This document shows positions 38,431-47,266 of a stretch of 64,000 bases of DNA, piece after piece. A program made the translations under genes and the position numbers. The notes below the pieces were generated by a model. That model was not told where the DNA came from, made no database searches, and was given only the letters and a program-made list of their open reading frames with translations. Numbering within the stretch: the stretch's first letter is position 1; the number at the start of each line of letters is the position of its first letter. This DNA comes from Neoalteromonas flava (GTDB taxonomy: Bacteria; Pseudomonadota; Gammaproteobacteria; Enterobacterales; Alteromonadaceae), in NCBI RefSeq assembly GCF_002807685.1, contig NZ_PEAX01000001.1:372001-436000 (forward strand), read 5' to 3'.

Positions 38431-40266
38431 TTAAACCTTACTGTCAGCGTTAAAATGAATATTCCATGGCCACTCATGGAACCTGTTTGACTCAGTCCAT
38501 CCGTTACCGTAACGCTCAAGCAAGAACCTTTCTGGCTGCGAAGGTATTGGTAAATCGACATCGTAAAATGTCAGTGTGGAACGCTCGGCTAGAATATCCG
38601 CGGGGATGGACCTTACTGACATATTCTCCATGTAGAGCATGGTCTCGCCATCCTCATGCCAATATGGAAACACGTCAATCATAATATTAGTTTCTACATC
38701 GTAGAGATGGACATTCAAGTTTGCAACCTGACCAAAGCTTATTTCATAGCGGCCTGGCTCAAGTCGTTGCAACATTTCATCACGTAATTGCTTAGCCTCT
38801 TCAAAGCTAATATTTCCTTGCGCAAGCTCAATTAAAATATCAACGTCATCGTCATGTTCAATAAATTGGTTTTCGCGAATAGCGCCGAGTAGTGTGCCAT
38901 AGGCTAAACATGGACGATACCCTAGGTTATCGAGTTCACAAACTACATTATTGAGTACAGTAACCACTTGACGTGGAGATTGTGTCAATATCCCTTTGGG
39001 CGCAATACCGTGTTTGGTAATTTGCACCAACTCCTGCGCATTGTGTGAGCGTAACTGATTGATTTTGTCTTGTAGAATATCGATACTCTCAGTTGACGCT
39101 AACAATCGCGAATGTACCCTCAAGTCATAGTCTGTATTCCGCAGAATATCTTTAAATACGACAATCGCTAGTAAGCTTAACTCTCGTTGCACATTTAAAC
39201 TATCAAAAGGTTCATCAGACCATGTTAGCAGCAACTGTTTAAGAAAAAGTTCGTCAAACTGCCAACATTCATTAACATCGTCGTAGCAGCGCTCTACAAT
39301 TTTACTCACGATCTGCTCTCGGACTCTTCGATTGTCACCAGCGCATTGGTTAATCTCTGACAACGAGAGAAACTGAGGTAAAGTGAGTTGTAACTGCTCT
39401 GCACCTAGTCGATGCTTATATCTATTGTAGAGCAGCTCAGCCTTCTGTTTCTTGTCTAATGCGTAAACCGCAAGATATTTAGCACGGATATTCCAATTGT
39501 CCTTGCGGTTTACAATTTTAATTCGCGATATAAAAGTTTTTTTGCTAAAGCTTATTTCCATCCATGGGTTATTCTCGAACCCTGAATGAAAACCGGCACC
39601 TTGTAGCACGGTAGTAAGATCTTTGTCTGGATTTAATTTTGAGCTGACGGCTATATTGATACTGCCTTCAGCAACTAGTCTTCTGCCATCCCTATCAAGG
39701 AGCTCCAAACCTGCAAAATTTAGATAAGTAGCCTGATTCTCAATGACGATTCGCAGGGCCTTTACTTTACGATCAACCGGGATATCTAATGGCATATTCT
39801 TGCCACCACCAAAAAAACCCAGTGATGGAAAAATCTGTTCAATACTCAAGTGCTCTAAAGTGCCGCTGACAGCCCTATCACCAAGTAGAGTTTCACATTT
39901 TACGGTTTGAATAAGACTCACTGTATGATTGTACAAAGTAAGGGTAACCAATCCTTTGGGGTTTTGGCGCAATACCGAGCTTTTCAGACTTATACGAAAT
40001 CCAACAACCTCAGCCAGATCCGTGAATGGATTTTCATTCGCATTAATAATTTCCATACCACACACTTCATCCCCCATCGTGGCAAGCATAACTGCCTTAT
40101 GCGACAAGTTAATATAACAAACGCCTGATAGGACAATGTTGTCGCGTCGCGGGGTAACTTGATGAATGATCCCCCGCGTTTTGAACGACAATCCGTGACT
40201 GGCATGATCGTCCGTGGTAATGGGTATCATTGAAGGATCAAATTCATGAACTATGCTTGTTGGCAT
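38431..40266 (-). CDS. Discoidin-like domain fused to LicD-family phosphotransferase (copy 1)
   Basis: A 611-residue protein. The C-terminal 190 residues are LicD/fukutin type: PCLAYGTLLGAIRENQFIEHDDDVDILIE has the GT-L-L-G and DDxD metal motifs, followed by NIMIDVFPYW and a HEWPW end. LicD enzymes transfer phosphocholine, phosphoglycerol or phosphoribitol-like groups from a CDP donor to sugars. Residues 140-290 look like an F5/8C (discoidin) domain, PWMEISFSKKTFISRIKIVNRKDNWNIR being the carbohydrate-binding-like core. The spacer (290-410) is helical. It is a paralogue of 42895-44577, lies next to tagD and starts with ATG. Confidence 0.75.
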   Translation of the reverse strand: MPTSIVHEFDPSMIPITTDDHASHGLSFKTRGIIHQVTPRRDNIVLSGVCYINLSHKAVMLATMGDEVCGMEIINANENPFTDLAEVVGFRISLKSSVLRQNPKGLVTLTLYNHTVSLIQTVKCETLLGDRAVSGTLEHLSIEQIFPSLGFFGGGKNMPLDIPVDRKVKALRIVIENQATYLNFAGLELLDRDGRRLVAEGSINIAVSSKLNPDKDLTTVLQGAGFHSGFENNPWMEISFSKKTFISRIKIVNRKDNWNIRAKYLAVYALDKKQKAELLYNRYKHRLGAEQLQLTLPQFLSLSEINQCAGDNRRVREQIVSKIVERCYDDVNECWQFDELFLKQLLLTWSDEPFDSLNVQRELSLLAIVVFKDILRNTDYDLRVHSRLLASTESIDILQDKINQLRSHNAQELVQITKHGIAPKGILTQSPRQVVTVLNNVVCELDNLGYRPCLAYGTLLGAIRENQFIEHDDDVDILIELAQGNISFEEAKQLRDEMLQRLEPGRYEISFGQVANLNVHLYDVETNIMIDVFPYWHEDGETMLYMENMSVRSIPADILAERSTLTFYDVDLPIPSQPERFLLERYGNGWTESNRFHEWPWNIHFNADSKV

Positions 40267-40403
40267 TCCGTTTCCATTTATTTAACTGCAAAAGAATGAC
40301 ACTTCTGACTCACCGCGTCAGTCACGTCAACAATTACTTAGTATAAAGTTTTAGAGTCAAGTTAGCTAATCGGCCTCCTGGCAGAGAGACTTACAATACC
40401 CAA

Positions 40404-42875
40404 TTAACTATCGGTAGCTTGCTTTTTAATTGGCTTTCCTGGGTAGGGGTTAACAAATTCATAGTTGTAACCTGCTGCAGCAACCACATGACATATAAGC
40501 CTTTCAATCGCATGTTCGTTGGATCCATCAGTCGCGACAGGAGAAGCAAAGTCACTCTCACTCCATTCATGTTCGGTTAACAGCGTCAATGCTTTTGGGC
40601 GATACCAAAACATACCACCTGCAGGAAAATCCCCAACCTCTTCAGGAATTGGTATCGCTAACCTTTCACCTATCGCCGTTGCTAACAAATAATTTCTTCC
40701 CCAATTAAGAGAATCGACAATAGCCGGATGATAAGGTGGCAACAGCACACCCAATTTTGGATCTGACTCAAACAATGCCAAAATGCGCTCGATGCTTGCA
40801 GCACTTCCGGCGAGAGACCATAACAGTAATAAACGCCACCCAGCTAATTTACCTGGGTTGAGGGGCTGTGTGTGTATTTTCAGCACAACATCACATTCGC
40901 TTAATCCACTTCGAGCCACTGTCAACCAAGCGTTAATATCACTCTCTTCTCGATGTAGTTTAAACAGCTGACAATGTTTGAACCGCTGGGTCAAACCCAG
41001 TAAAAACTCGTCGCATGACTCATATGAGGTTATAACAATTTGCGTCGATTGCGGTAAGACGCTAACAAATTCGATTAACTCCGGTAGCAACACCGGGTCT
41101 GTCACATGTATATGTAGGCCGATGAGATATTTTGTCAGTACTATCTGGTTAGGCTGCATATACTCAGATACGCTTGGCACCTTTCTTTCATTTAGCGTCT
41201 CAGGACAAAAAGCACTGAGTAAGGTCGGTGCAGCAAAAATCTTGTCTAAATGAGATAGTAAATAGTCAGTGAAGCACTCAATTGATGACCGATTCAGGGT
41301 TTGAGTAGCAGCGTCATACCAATTTGTATTATCACGCAGAATAAAGTTCGCGGTAACCATATATTTATCTAACTCTTGGCCCCAAGCCCGGTCTTGGGCC
41401 AATGCAGCAACCACAGTTTCATAGTCATTGATAGGCATAAATTGGTTCGTAATAGGCGTAAGACTGCTGTCGCTTTTACTCAATGATGCCTGTGCACGCG
41501 CTAACCTAATTTGCGCGTCTTTGATATTGGCGTGATCTTTATCGATAGATTGCGCTTCAACGATTCGTCGTTGTGCTGCGGAAAAGTCGCCTTCAGCGGT
41601 TGCAATGTCGGCAAGCTTAGCTATCAGCCCTGGATGATCCGGCTGACTGCTAAGCGCCTTCTGATAGCATAACTTAGCATTATCAATAAGCGACATACTG
41701 TAATAATGGTCCCCTAAGTGAGCCCATTGCCAATACAAGTCTCGCTTTATAACTGCCCTACTAATAAAAATCTCTGCAGCGTAGGTCACTTTGGCTTTAA
41801 CCGCTAAATAAAACAGCTCTATAAGTTCATTATTAGTGCATGTTGACAGTCTGAGCAGATACTCCCAATCAACGCAAGCTAACAAAGAGCGGTCTAGTTG
41901 CTGCATGCGTTCAATCGCATCGGCAACTGACATATGCTTAAACGTTATTTTTCGCGCGCCAGTGTGGGGTAGTGCAAGCGCTTCTTGCTCCGGTTGAGAT
42001 GGCTGCGGCGAATAATTGCTCAGCAACAATTCGGTTAATGGATGCGCCGAGCGAAGTTGTAAATTAGAGTGTGTACTAACATCAGCAATGCTCTTAAGCA
42101 TGTGCATTGCTTCATCACATTCATGTTGGAGTGACGGCGAAATCATCGCTAGCAAACTCGCGGGGATCCCTGCTTGCAATAGCGACGGTTCGAGTGCTGT
42201 AGACGCCAAAAAAGAAGCGTTAACCCCCTTTTCCTGAGCTCGCTGGCAAAGCCGCGAATTTTCAGCAACAAACGCAGATTGTTCAAAGAGTAAAGTCTGC
42301 TCTGGGTATTTACGTGCACAATCAGCCATACGTTTGGCGGATTCTAACCACATTCTAGCCGCTAGATCTGGATATGCCCAAAAGGCCATATCGTCTTTGC
42401 GCTGAGATATTGGTTGATTAAACTGCAACAACAAGCGACTGTGCCTTTTCATGATAGACGAGACAGCAAGGCGCCAATCTCGGTATATCAGGATAAATCG
42501 AATGTCATCCTGCAATGCTTGATACCAGGCATCTAAAAACAACACAGCTCTTGGGTCTTTTGCCCCAAAACCGACGGCACTAGAGGAGACCGAAGCAGTT
42601 CTATGCGCTACGTAATCCTTAAGCGTAGCTAGAGCATTGGTAGGTAAAACTAAGTCAAATTCACCATGATAACGCCAGTCTGTGCCATTGGCGGCGAGCA
42701 AGTTATCATGAATATCGACTAAATTCTCATCTTCCCCATGGCCAAGTGCGTTTGAGAAGCTTGGCCCCATCAAGCGTTCTCCCATATCGACGCCGTTCGC
42801 TATCATGCTAAGCGACACCAGTGAGGTACCACTACGGTGGAAACCACTACACAACAGAAATGGATACGCACTCAT
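40404..42875 (-). CDS. Sulfotransferase-TPR-RgpF three-part fusion
   Basis: An 823-residue cytoplasmic protein with three recognisable parts. Residues 1-230 are a sulfotransferase: FLLCSGFHRSGTSLVSLSMI is the 5'-phosphosulfate loop and RFILIYRDWRLAVSSIMKRH the 3'-phosphate block. Residues about 385-470 hold TPR-like helices (AKLCYQKALSSQPDHPGLIAKLADI). Residues 580-815 are RgpF/rhamnan-synthesis-F type: GLHIHVTDPVLLPELIEF, VVLKIHTQP, WRLLLLWSLAGS and FPAGGMFWYRPKALTLL. RgpF-type enzymes are glycosyltransferases of rhamnose-containing polymers. The gene sits between the two LicD paralogues. Function: probably transfer and sulfation of the same glycan (inference). Confidence 0.75.
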   Translation of the reverse strand: MSAYPFLLCSGFHRSGTSLVSLSMIANGVDMGERLMGPSFSNALGHGEDENLVDIHDNLLAANGTDWRYHGEFDLVLPTNALATLKDYVAHRTASVSSSAVGFGAKDPRAVLFLDAWYQALQDDIRFILIYRDWRLAVSSIMKRHSRLLLQFNQPISQRKDDMAFWAYPDLAARMWLESAKRMADCARKYPEQTLLFEQSAFVAENSRLCQRAQEKGVNASFLASTALEPSLLQAGIPASLLAMISPSLQHECDEAMHMLKSIADVSTHSNLQLRSAHPLTELLLSNYSPQPSQPEQEALALPHTGARKITFKHMSVADAIERMQQLDRSLLACVDWEYLLRLSTCTNNELIELFYLAVKAKVTYAAEIFISRAVIKRDLYWQWAHLGDHYYSMSLIDNAKLCYQKALSSQPDHPGLIAKLADIATAEGDFSAAQRRIVEAQSIDKDHANIKDAQIRLARAQASLSKSDSSLTPITNQFMPINDYETVVAALAQDRAWGQELDKYMVTANFILRDNTNWYDAATQTLNRSSIECFTDYLLSHLDKIFAAPTLLSAFCPETLNERKVPSVSEYMQPNQIVLTKYLIGLHIHVTDPVLLPELIEFVSVLPQSTQIVITSYESCDEFLLGLTQRFKHCQLFKLHREESDINAWLTVARSGLSECDVVLKIHTQPLNPGKLAGWRLLLLWSLAGSAASIERILALFESDPKLGVLLPPYHPAIVDSLNWGRNYLLATAIGERLAIPIPEEVGDFPAGGMFWYRPKALTLLTEHEWSESDFASPVATDGSNEHAIERLICHVVAAAGYNYEFVNPYPGKPIKKQATDS

Positions 42876-42894
42876 AGGAAATACTTAGTCTTAA

Positions 42895-44577
42895 CTAATC
42901 TTCTAACTTCCATGGCCACTCATGGTATTTATCAGGTGTTGCCCAGCTAGAACCATACCTTTCTTCAAGAAAGGCCTCCGGCTCGCCCGGGATCGGAAAG
43001 TTCTGACCGTATAAAGGGATTTCCTTCCGCTCGTGCATAATGTTGGCAGGCATGCCTCTGATCTGCATTTTCTCCATATGCAACATACACTGTGCACCTG
43101 CAGACCAGTAGGGAAACAAATCGATTAATACTGCACTTTTAATTACATAAACATGTAAATTTAAACTGTCACCGTGGTCATTCGAACGATTAACAATATA
43201 TTTGTTTTTGTCTAATTGTTCCGCGATTGCTTGGTGCTGCTCTAACGCCTGACTAACCGTAAGGCCCTCACCGCTTAGCTCTATCAAAAGATCGACATCA
43301 TCATCATGCGGGATAAACTTATTGTCGCGCACGGCCCCTAACAAGGTGCCGTAAGCCAAGCATGGCCTAACACCTAATTGCTCAAGGTCGTCTACCAACA
43401 TTTTTATCGATTCGACAAAAACCTCTGGTTTAGTCGTAAGCTTGCTGGCCAAGGCTGTACCATGCTTGGTGATTTCAATTTTATCAAGTGACATCCGCTT
43501 TCGTAGCAGATTTATTTCGTCCTCAAGCAGCTGGATCTGATGACGATTAAAAAGTAGCGCTTCAAAACATTGAATATTTAACGAAATCCTGACTTTCATC
43601 TTATAAACCAAATAAATGGCTAAGAGCTTGATTTCCGTACTAGCCTCAGATTCTCGAACTCGCTTTTCACTCCACGACGAGAGTAACAATAGAATTAGAT
43701 CAATGTTGTCTTCATTAATCGTATATAAATCTTCATATGTAAAATAATAATCAAGGAATAACTCAAGTACGGCTTGTCGACTCAGGTCAAAATGGAACTT
43801 TTTCGCGCCAAATAAACGCTGTATTTCATAATAGGTCGCCAACTTGGCATCTTTGTCTCCACACCGATATAAGCAATGATGGCGACTATCTATATCCAAA
43901 CCATAAATACCAAGATGTTTGGAACGAACTCCCCATTTATCGTTACGATTAACAAAACGAATGTTTGATATGTAGGTATTGTCTACCAACTCCACTTCAA
44001 TCCATGGTGACTCTTCCAGCTTTGAATGAAAGCCCCCTCCAGTTAAAGCGCTCGCTTGTACAGGCTCATTATTGCTTGAGCTACAGTGAATCGCCCTTAT
44101 TGCGTTTTCGGGTAATACTTGGTCGTTGCCATCAAAGAGAAAGAGACTATTGAAATTTAGGTAATTTGTAACGCCATCTAGTACAACTCGTATGCGCTGA
44201 AAATATGCATTTACCGGAATATCTAATGGGTCGTTAAACGCACCGCCAATAAAGCCAAAAGACGGCGCTATCTTATCAACAAAAGTTACGATGGCCTTTT
44301 CATTGGCGAAATGTCGCCGTATCTTTTCGATCACAATTTCTTTAAGCACAGTACCTTTTTCATTTTCGATGCAAATCTTGCCGGAACCGCTTAGACCCTC
44401 GATCTTGCTTAACGCAGGATAAGGTAATTGATAAAGAGCCCAACGCTTGCCGTACTCCTCGATGTACGTAACAGCGGCCTGCGCTAATGTTACACCTTGA
44501 GCGGAAAATACAATGTTAATTCGTTCACTTAGCGCAACTTCTAGCTTCCCTACAGCCAGCAACTTGGAACCTTCCAT
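42895..44577 (-). CDS. Discoidin-like domain fused to LicD-family phosphotransferase (copy 2)
   Basis: A 560-residue paralogue of 38431-40266 with the same layout. The F5/8C-like part is at about residues 95-240 (IAPSFGFIGGAFNDPLDIPV, then SPWIEVELVDNTYISNIRF), a helical spacer follows, and a C-terminal LicD domain has PCLAYGTLLGAVRDNKFIPHDDDVDLLIE and a WPWKLED end. The metal-binding DDxD is intact in both copies, so both are probably active. It lies 19 nt upstream of the fusion gene (transcriptionally first in the LicD2-fusion-LicD1-tagD series). Confidence 0.75.
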   Translation of the reverse strand: MEGSKLLAVGKLEVALSERINIVFSAQGVTLAQAAVTYIEEYGKRWALYQLPYPALSKIEGLSGSGKICIENEKGTVLKEIVIEKIRRHFANEKAIVTFVDKIAPSFGFIGGAFNDPLDIPVNAYFQRIRVVLDGVTNYLNFNSLFLFDGNDQVLPENAIRAIHCSSSNNEPVQASALTGGGFHSKLEESPWIEVELVDNTYISNIRFVNRNDKWGVRSKHLGIYGLDIDSRHHCLYRCGDKDAKLATYYEIQRLFGAKKFHFDLSRQAVLELFLDYYFTYEDLYTINEDNIDLILLLLSSWSEKRVRESEASTEIKLLAIYLVYKMKVRISLNIQCFEALLFNRHQIQLLEDEINLLRKRMSLDKIEITKHGTALASKLTTKPEVFVESIKMLVDDLEQLGVRPCLAYGTLLGAVRDNKFIPHDDDVDLLIELSGEGLTVSQALEQHQAIAEQLDKNKYIVNRSNDHGDSLNLHVYVIKSAVLIDLFPYWSAGAQCMLHMEKMQIRGMPANIMHERKEIPLYGQNFPIPGEPEAFLEERYGSSWATPDKYHEWPWKLED

Positions 44578-44718
44578 TTAATCATTCTCTTTTAGTAAAA
44601 CACGATGTAAGGCAAAAACTCTGCCCAAGCGGCACGCTTAGTAGCGCTAGACGACCGGCGTAATAATAGCAGTAAGTCAGAACGAGCCCAAGTAGCTTTG
44701 AATGAAATGTTCAGAAAA

Positions 44719-44746
44719 CAAAAAAGGTGGCCGAAGCCACCTTTTT
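44719..44746 (-). terminator. UUCG-loop terminator of the exported-protein gene
   Basis: On the minus strand GGTGGC-TTCG-GCCACC is followed by six T. A UUCG tetraloop closed by C-G makes a very stable hairpin. It lies about 30 nt after the stop of the gene at 44775, so it ends that message before the LicD genes. Confidence 0.9.
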
Positions 44747-44774
44747 CACATTAACGTTTGTAACGTAGTAACTA

Positions 44775-46475
44775 TTAGTTACCGTTGTTACCGTCGTTAG
44801 AACCGCCAGCTTCGTTGCCTTGTGTAGTCGCTGTCATGTTGAACAGTGAACCTTCACCAGTACGGATTAGGCCTAGACCTTCACAAGTATCGAATGCACC
44901 TTTAAGTACTAGACGTGCACGACCTTTATAATCAGTTGAGCCATCTACACCGAATGCAGTTTCAATGTCGATGATATCTTGGCCAGCTGCAGTAGTACGG
45001 TTAGCACCTTCAGTAGAGAATACCTGAGTTGCACTTGTTGCCAAGTCTGGAGCAATCGTTACGTCTTCACCAAGAACAGTTCCGTCTTGCGCGTAAAGCG
45101 TACCACGGATGTCACCTTCGTTAGTTGAAGATGTATTAGTCAAACGGATGTAAGCAGTATCAGCGTTACCTACAGCAGGTACGTTGAAGAAGCTTGCGAT
45201 ACAACCGTTACGTAGAAGCTCGCCGAAAGGACCTGCATCTTCTTCAATGTTGTCATAACGCGCGTTGAAGAAATCAATTTCCCAAGTAGCGTTGATGTCA
45301 CCAGCTTCAGGAATAACACTTGTTCCGTCAACAGTGTAGCAAAGCTCGTATCCTGATGTTAGTTCAGTAGTTGTTCCACTTACAGCCAGCTCAAAAGAGT
45401 TGATTTCAGCTGCACTGATAGTATTTGAAGAGAAAACCGCACCTGTACAAGCACCCGCATTTAGCGCACGGAGCTCAACAATGCTGTCTTCCTGCAATGA
45501 ACCAGAGTTAACAGAGAATGTTAACGTGTGGTCGTCACCGCCCTGGAAGTCGAAATCATCGCCATTTTCTTTCGCAATTTTCTCACCCGTAGTTGCAGGA
45601 GTGGCTGCTGCGTTGTAACCGAACCCTACGATATCTTGCAATTGAAGCTGCAAAGTACCTAGGAAAACTGTGTCAACGTCGCCTGCTGGATCAAAGTCGT
45701 TGATACCCGCGTTAGTGAATGACGTTTCTCCGTTACCAACGTTGATGCGAATACCGTTGCCAGCAACGTCTTCGATCACAGCAACCAAATCAACTGGTGC
45801 TTGTGATGCAAAAATAGTTAGAGGAGTGTCGGTTTCAGTTGCGTCAACAACGTCAGCAGCAAAGTCTGTTGCCTCAACATACTCCACACCTAGCTTCACG
45901 GTTTTATCAGTGCTTGAAGGGTTCAATGCGTCCTTTAAATTTTTGACTGCATAACCTTCGAATCGTAGGCTTGACAACTCAACATCATCTGCGGCAAAAC
46001 TAATCTCAAACGTGATTGTGTTATCGCCAATCGCACCACCTTGAACCACTTCATAGGTCAAGCCGAGACCAAGGTTTTGTGAGTCGTTAATAGCCGCATC
46101 CAACTCGTCAACACCGATAAGTGTAAGCGCACCGAGGCCACCATTTGATTGCTCGACCAATGTAGTGGTTGAAAGGTCCTCACCAAAAACTGCACCGCGA
46201 CCCAGCGTATACTTGATCGTTGCAACAGCATTTAGCGCACCGTTATCACCTTGAACTGCTGGCAACGCGCCAACCGCAGGAAGTGTAAAGTCTACAGTAG
46301 GAGCAGTAATCAACGTCTCTTCAGAGCCTTGACCGGGGTTACCATTACCGAAGATCACGTCAGCCAACACAACTGTGCGATCTGAGTTACCAAAATCCAA
46401 ATCACCAGCAACAGCTGATGTAGCAGACATTGCCGCTACAGCAACTGCGAGTGCAGTCTTGTTAAATAGTTTCAT
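44775..46475 (-). CDS. Large acidic exported protein, S-layer-like surface protein candidate
   Basis: A 566-residue exported protein. MKLFNKTALAVAVAAMSATSAVAG is a clear signal peptide. The mature chain is acidic and rich in Asp, Thr, Asn, Gly and Ala with few Cys (about five) and few Lys/Arg. It looks like stacked beta-sandwich segments with no enzyme motif; the C-terminus is NEAGGSNDGNNGN. A separate strong promoter, a 5' stem-loop, an AAGGA ribosome-binding site and a UUCG terminator all point to high expression. It is divergent from the T2SS operon, so it is the first candidate for its secreted substrate. S-layer proteins of this size and composition are known in marine Alteromonadales; that identity is inference. 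Alternatives are a pilus-like or biofilm matrix protein. Confidence 0.7.
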   Translation of the reverse strand: MKLFNKTALAVAVAAMSATSAVAGDLDFGNSDRTVVLADVIFGNGNPGQGSEETLITAPTVDFTLPAVGALPAVQGDNGALNAVATIKYTLGRGAVFGEDLSTTTLVEQSNGGLGALTLIGVDELDAAINDSQNLGLGLTYEVVQGGAIGDNTITFEISFAADDVELSSLRFEGYAVKNLKDALNPSSTDKTVKLGVEYVEATDFAADVVDATETDTPLTIFASQAPVDLVAVIEDVAGNGIRINVGNGETSFTNAGINDFDPAGDVDTVFLGTLQLQLQDIVGFGYNAAATPATTGEKIAKENGDDFDFQGGDDHTLTFSVNSGSLQEDSIVELRALNAGACTGAVFSSNTISAAEINSFELAVSGTTTELTSGYELCYTVDGTSVIPEAGDINATWEIDFFNARYDNIEEDAGPFGELLRNGCIASFFNVPAVGNADTAYIRLTNTSSTNEGDIRGTLYAQDGTVLGEDVTIAPDLATSATQVFSTEGANRTTAAGQDIIDIETAFGVDGSTDYKGRARLVLKGAFDTCEGLGLIRTGEGSLFNMTATTQGNEAGGSNDGNNGN

Positions 46476-46572
46476 TATGTAAATCCTTAAATATAGTTAT
46501 AAAGCTATAGCCGTTTAGATCATTTAATTCACAGTTAGCGCACCGGCTTAAATGCCTAAACATGTTACTAAA

Positions 46573-46610
46573 CGCATCAATTGAGATAGGGCACCCGAGT
46601 AATTGATGCG
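46573..46610 (-). promoter_or_regulatory. 5' stem-loop of the exported-protein mRNA
   Basis: A perfect 10-bp inverted repeat (CGCATCAATT 46573-46582 with AATTGATGCG 46601-46610, 18-nt loop) lies at the very 5' end of the predicted minus-strand transcript. Stem-loops in this place protect highly expressed mRNAs such as ompA from decay; that role is inferred here. Confidence 0.6.
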
Positions 46611-46626
46611 CCTTTCACAAAGAGCG

Positions 46627-46654
46627 ATTCTATTATCACCATTTCAGAAGTCAA
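46627..46654 (-). promoter_or_regulatory. Sigma-70 promoter of the exported-protein gene
   Basis: On the minus strand TTGACT (46654-46649), a 16-nt spacer and TAGAAT (46632-46627) form a near-consensus promoter. Transcription should start near 46620, giving a leader of about 145 nt. Confidence 0.75.
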
Positions 46655-46887
46655 CCCTTAGATTGGGCCTCTTCGTCAATTAAATTAAGTTTTTCAGTCA
46701 AATAGTCCGATTTATTTACTCGGTAATCTATCTGTTCTGTATTTAGTGAGTTAATCCGGAATCAATGTTTAAGCACCTAACGTTCCGGTTATTATTAACC
46801 TCCTTCCCAGACGACTAGGAATTTAAGACCTTCCCCTCACCCCAAAAACCATCATAGAACCCTGATTCATAAAAGATTTAGTGATTT

Positions 46888-46957
46888 TTGAGCGCCTTAG
46901 TTTGCTTATATTATAGTCCTCAATTTAGTTTTGTACATAGCCTTTATTTAAAAGGCT
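46888..46957 (+). promoter_or_regulatory. Candidate promoter and leader hairpin of the T2SS operon
   Basis: TTGAGC (46888-46893), 18 nt, then TATAGT (46912-46917) is the best plus-strand promoter I find ahead of gspE. A perfect 7-bp hairpin (AGCCTTT 46939-46945 with AAAGGCT 46951-46957) follows about 15 nt past the expected start. The leader to gspE would be about 340 nt long; the rest of 46958-47266 shows nothing else definite. Confidence 0.45.
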
Positions 46958-47266
46958 GTATCGATATTAATGAGCGTAAACACGCACATATTTAAGAAAA
47001 GAAACCATCACAGGTAATGTCAGGTTTCATTGGGTAGAACAGCGTATTGCGAAATATAAGTATTTATTTTTAGCAATAACTGAGTTTTAAGCAGATTTTA
47101 CCTCAAATTTGCTCTTTGCCATTTTAAACTGGCTTGCTTGGAATAGCATCGAGCGTGTGTACAGATTGAGCTGTCAATCACATTGAGTTAATAATTCGAT
47201 TGCATTAACATTGCGCGCTGGCTGTTACATCGCCAAAAATCTCTAATTACCCAGGCACGATAATAG

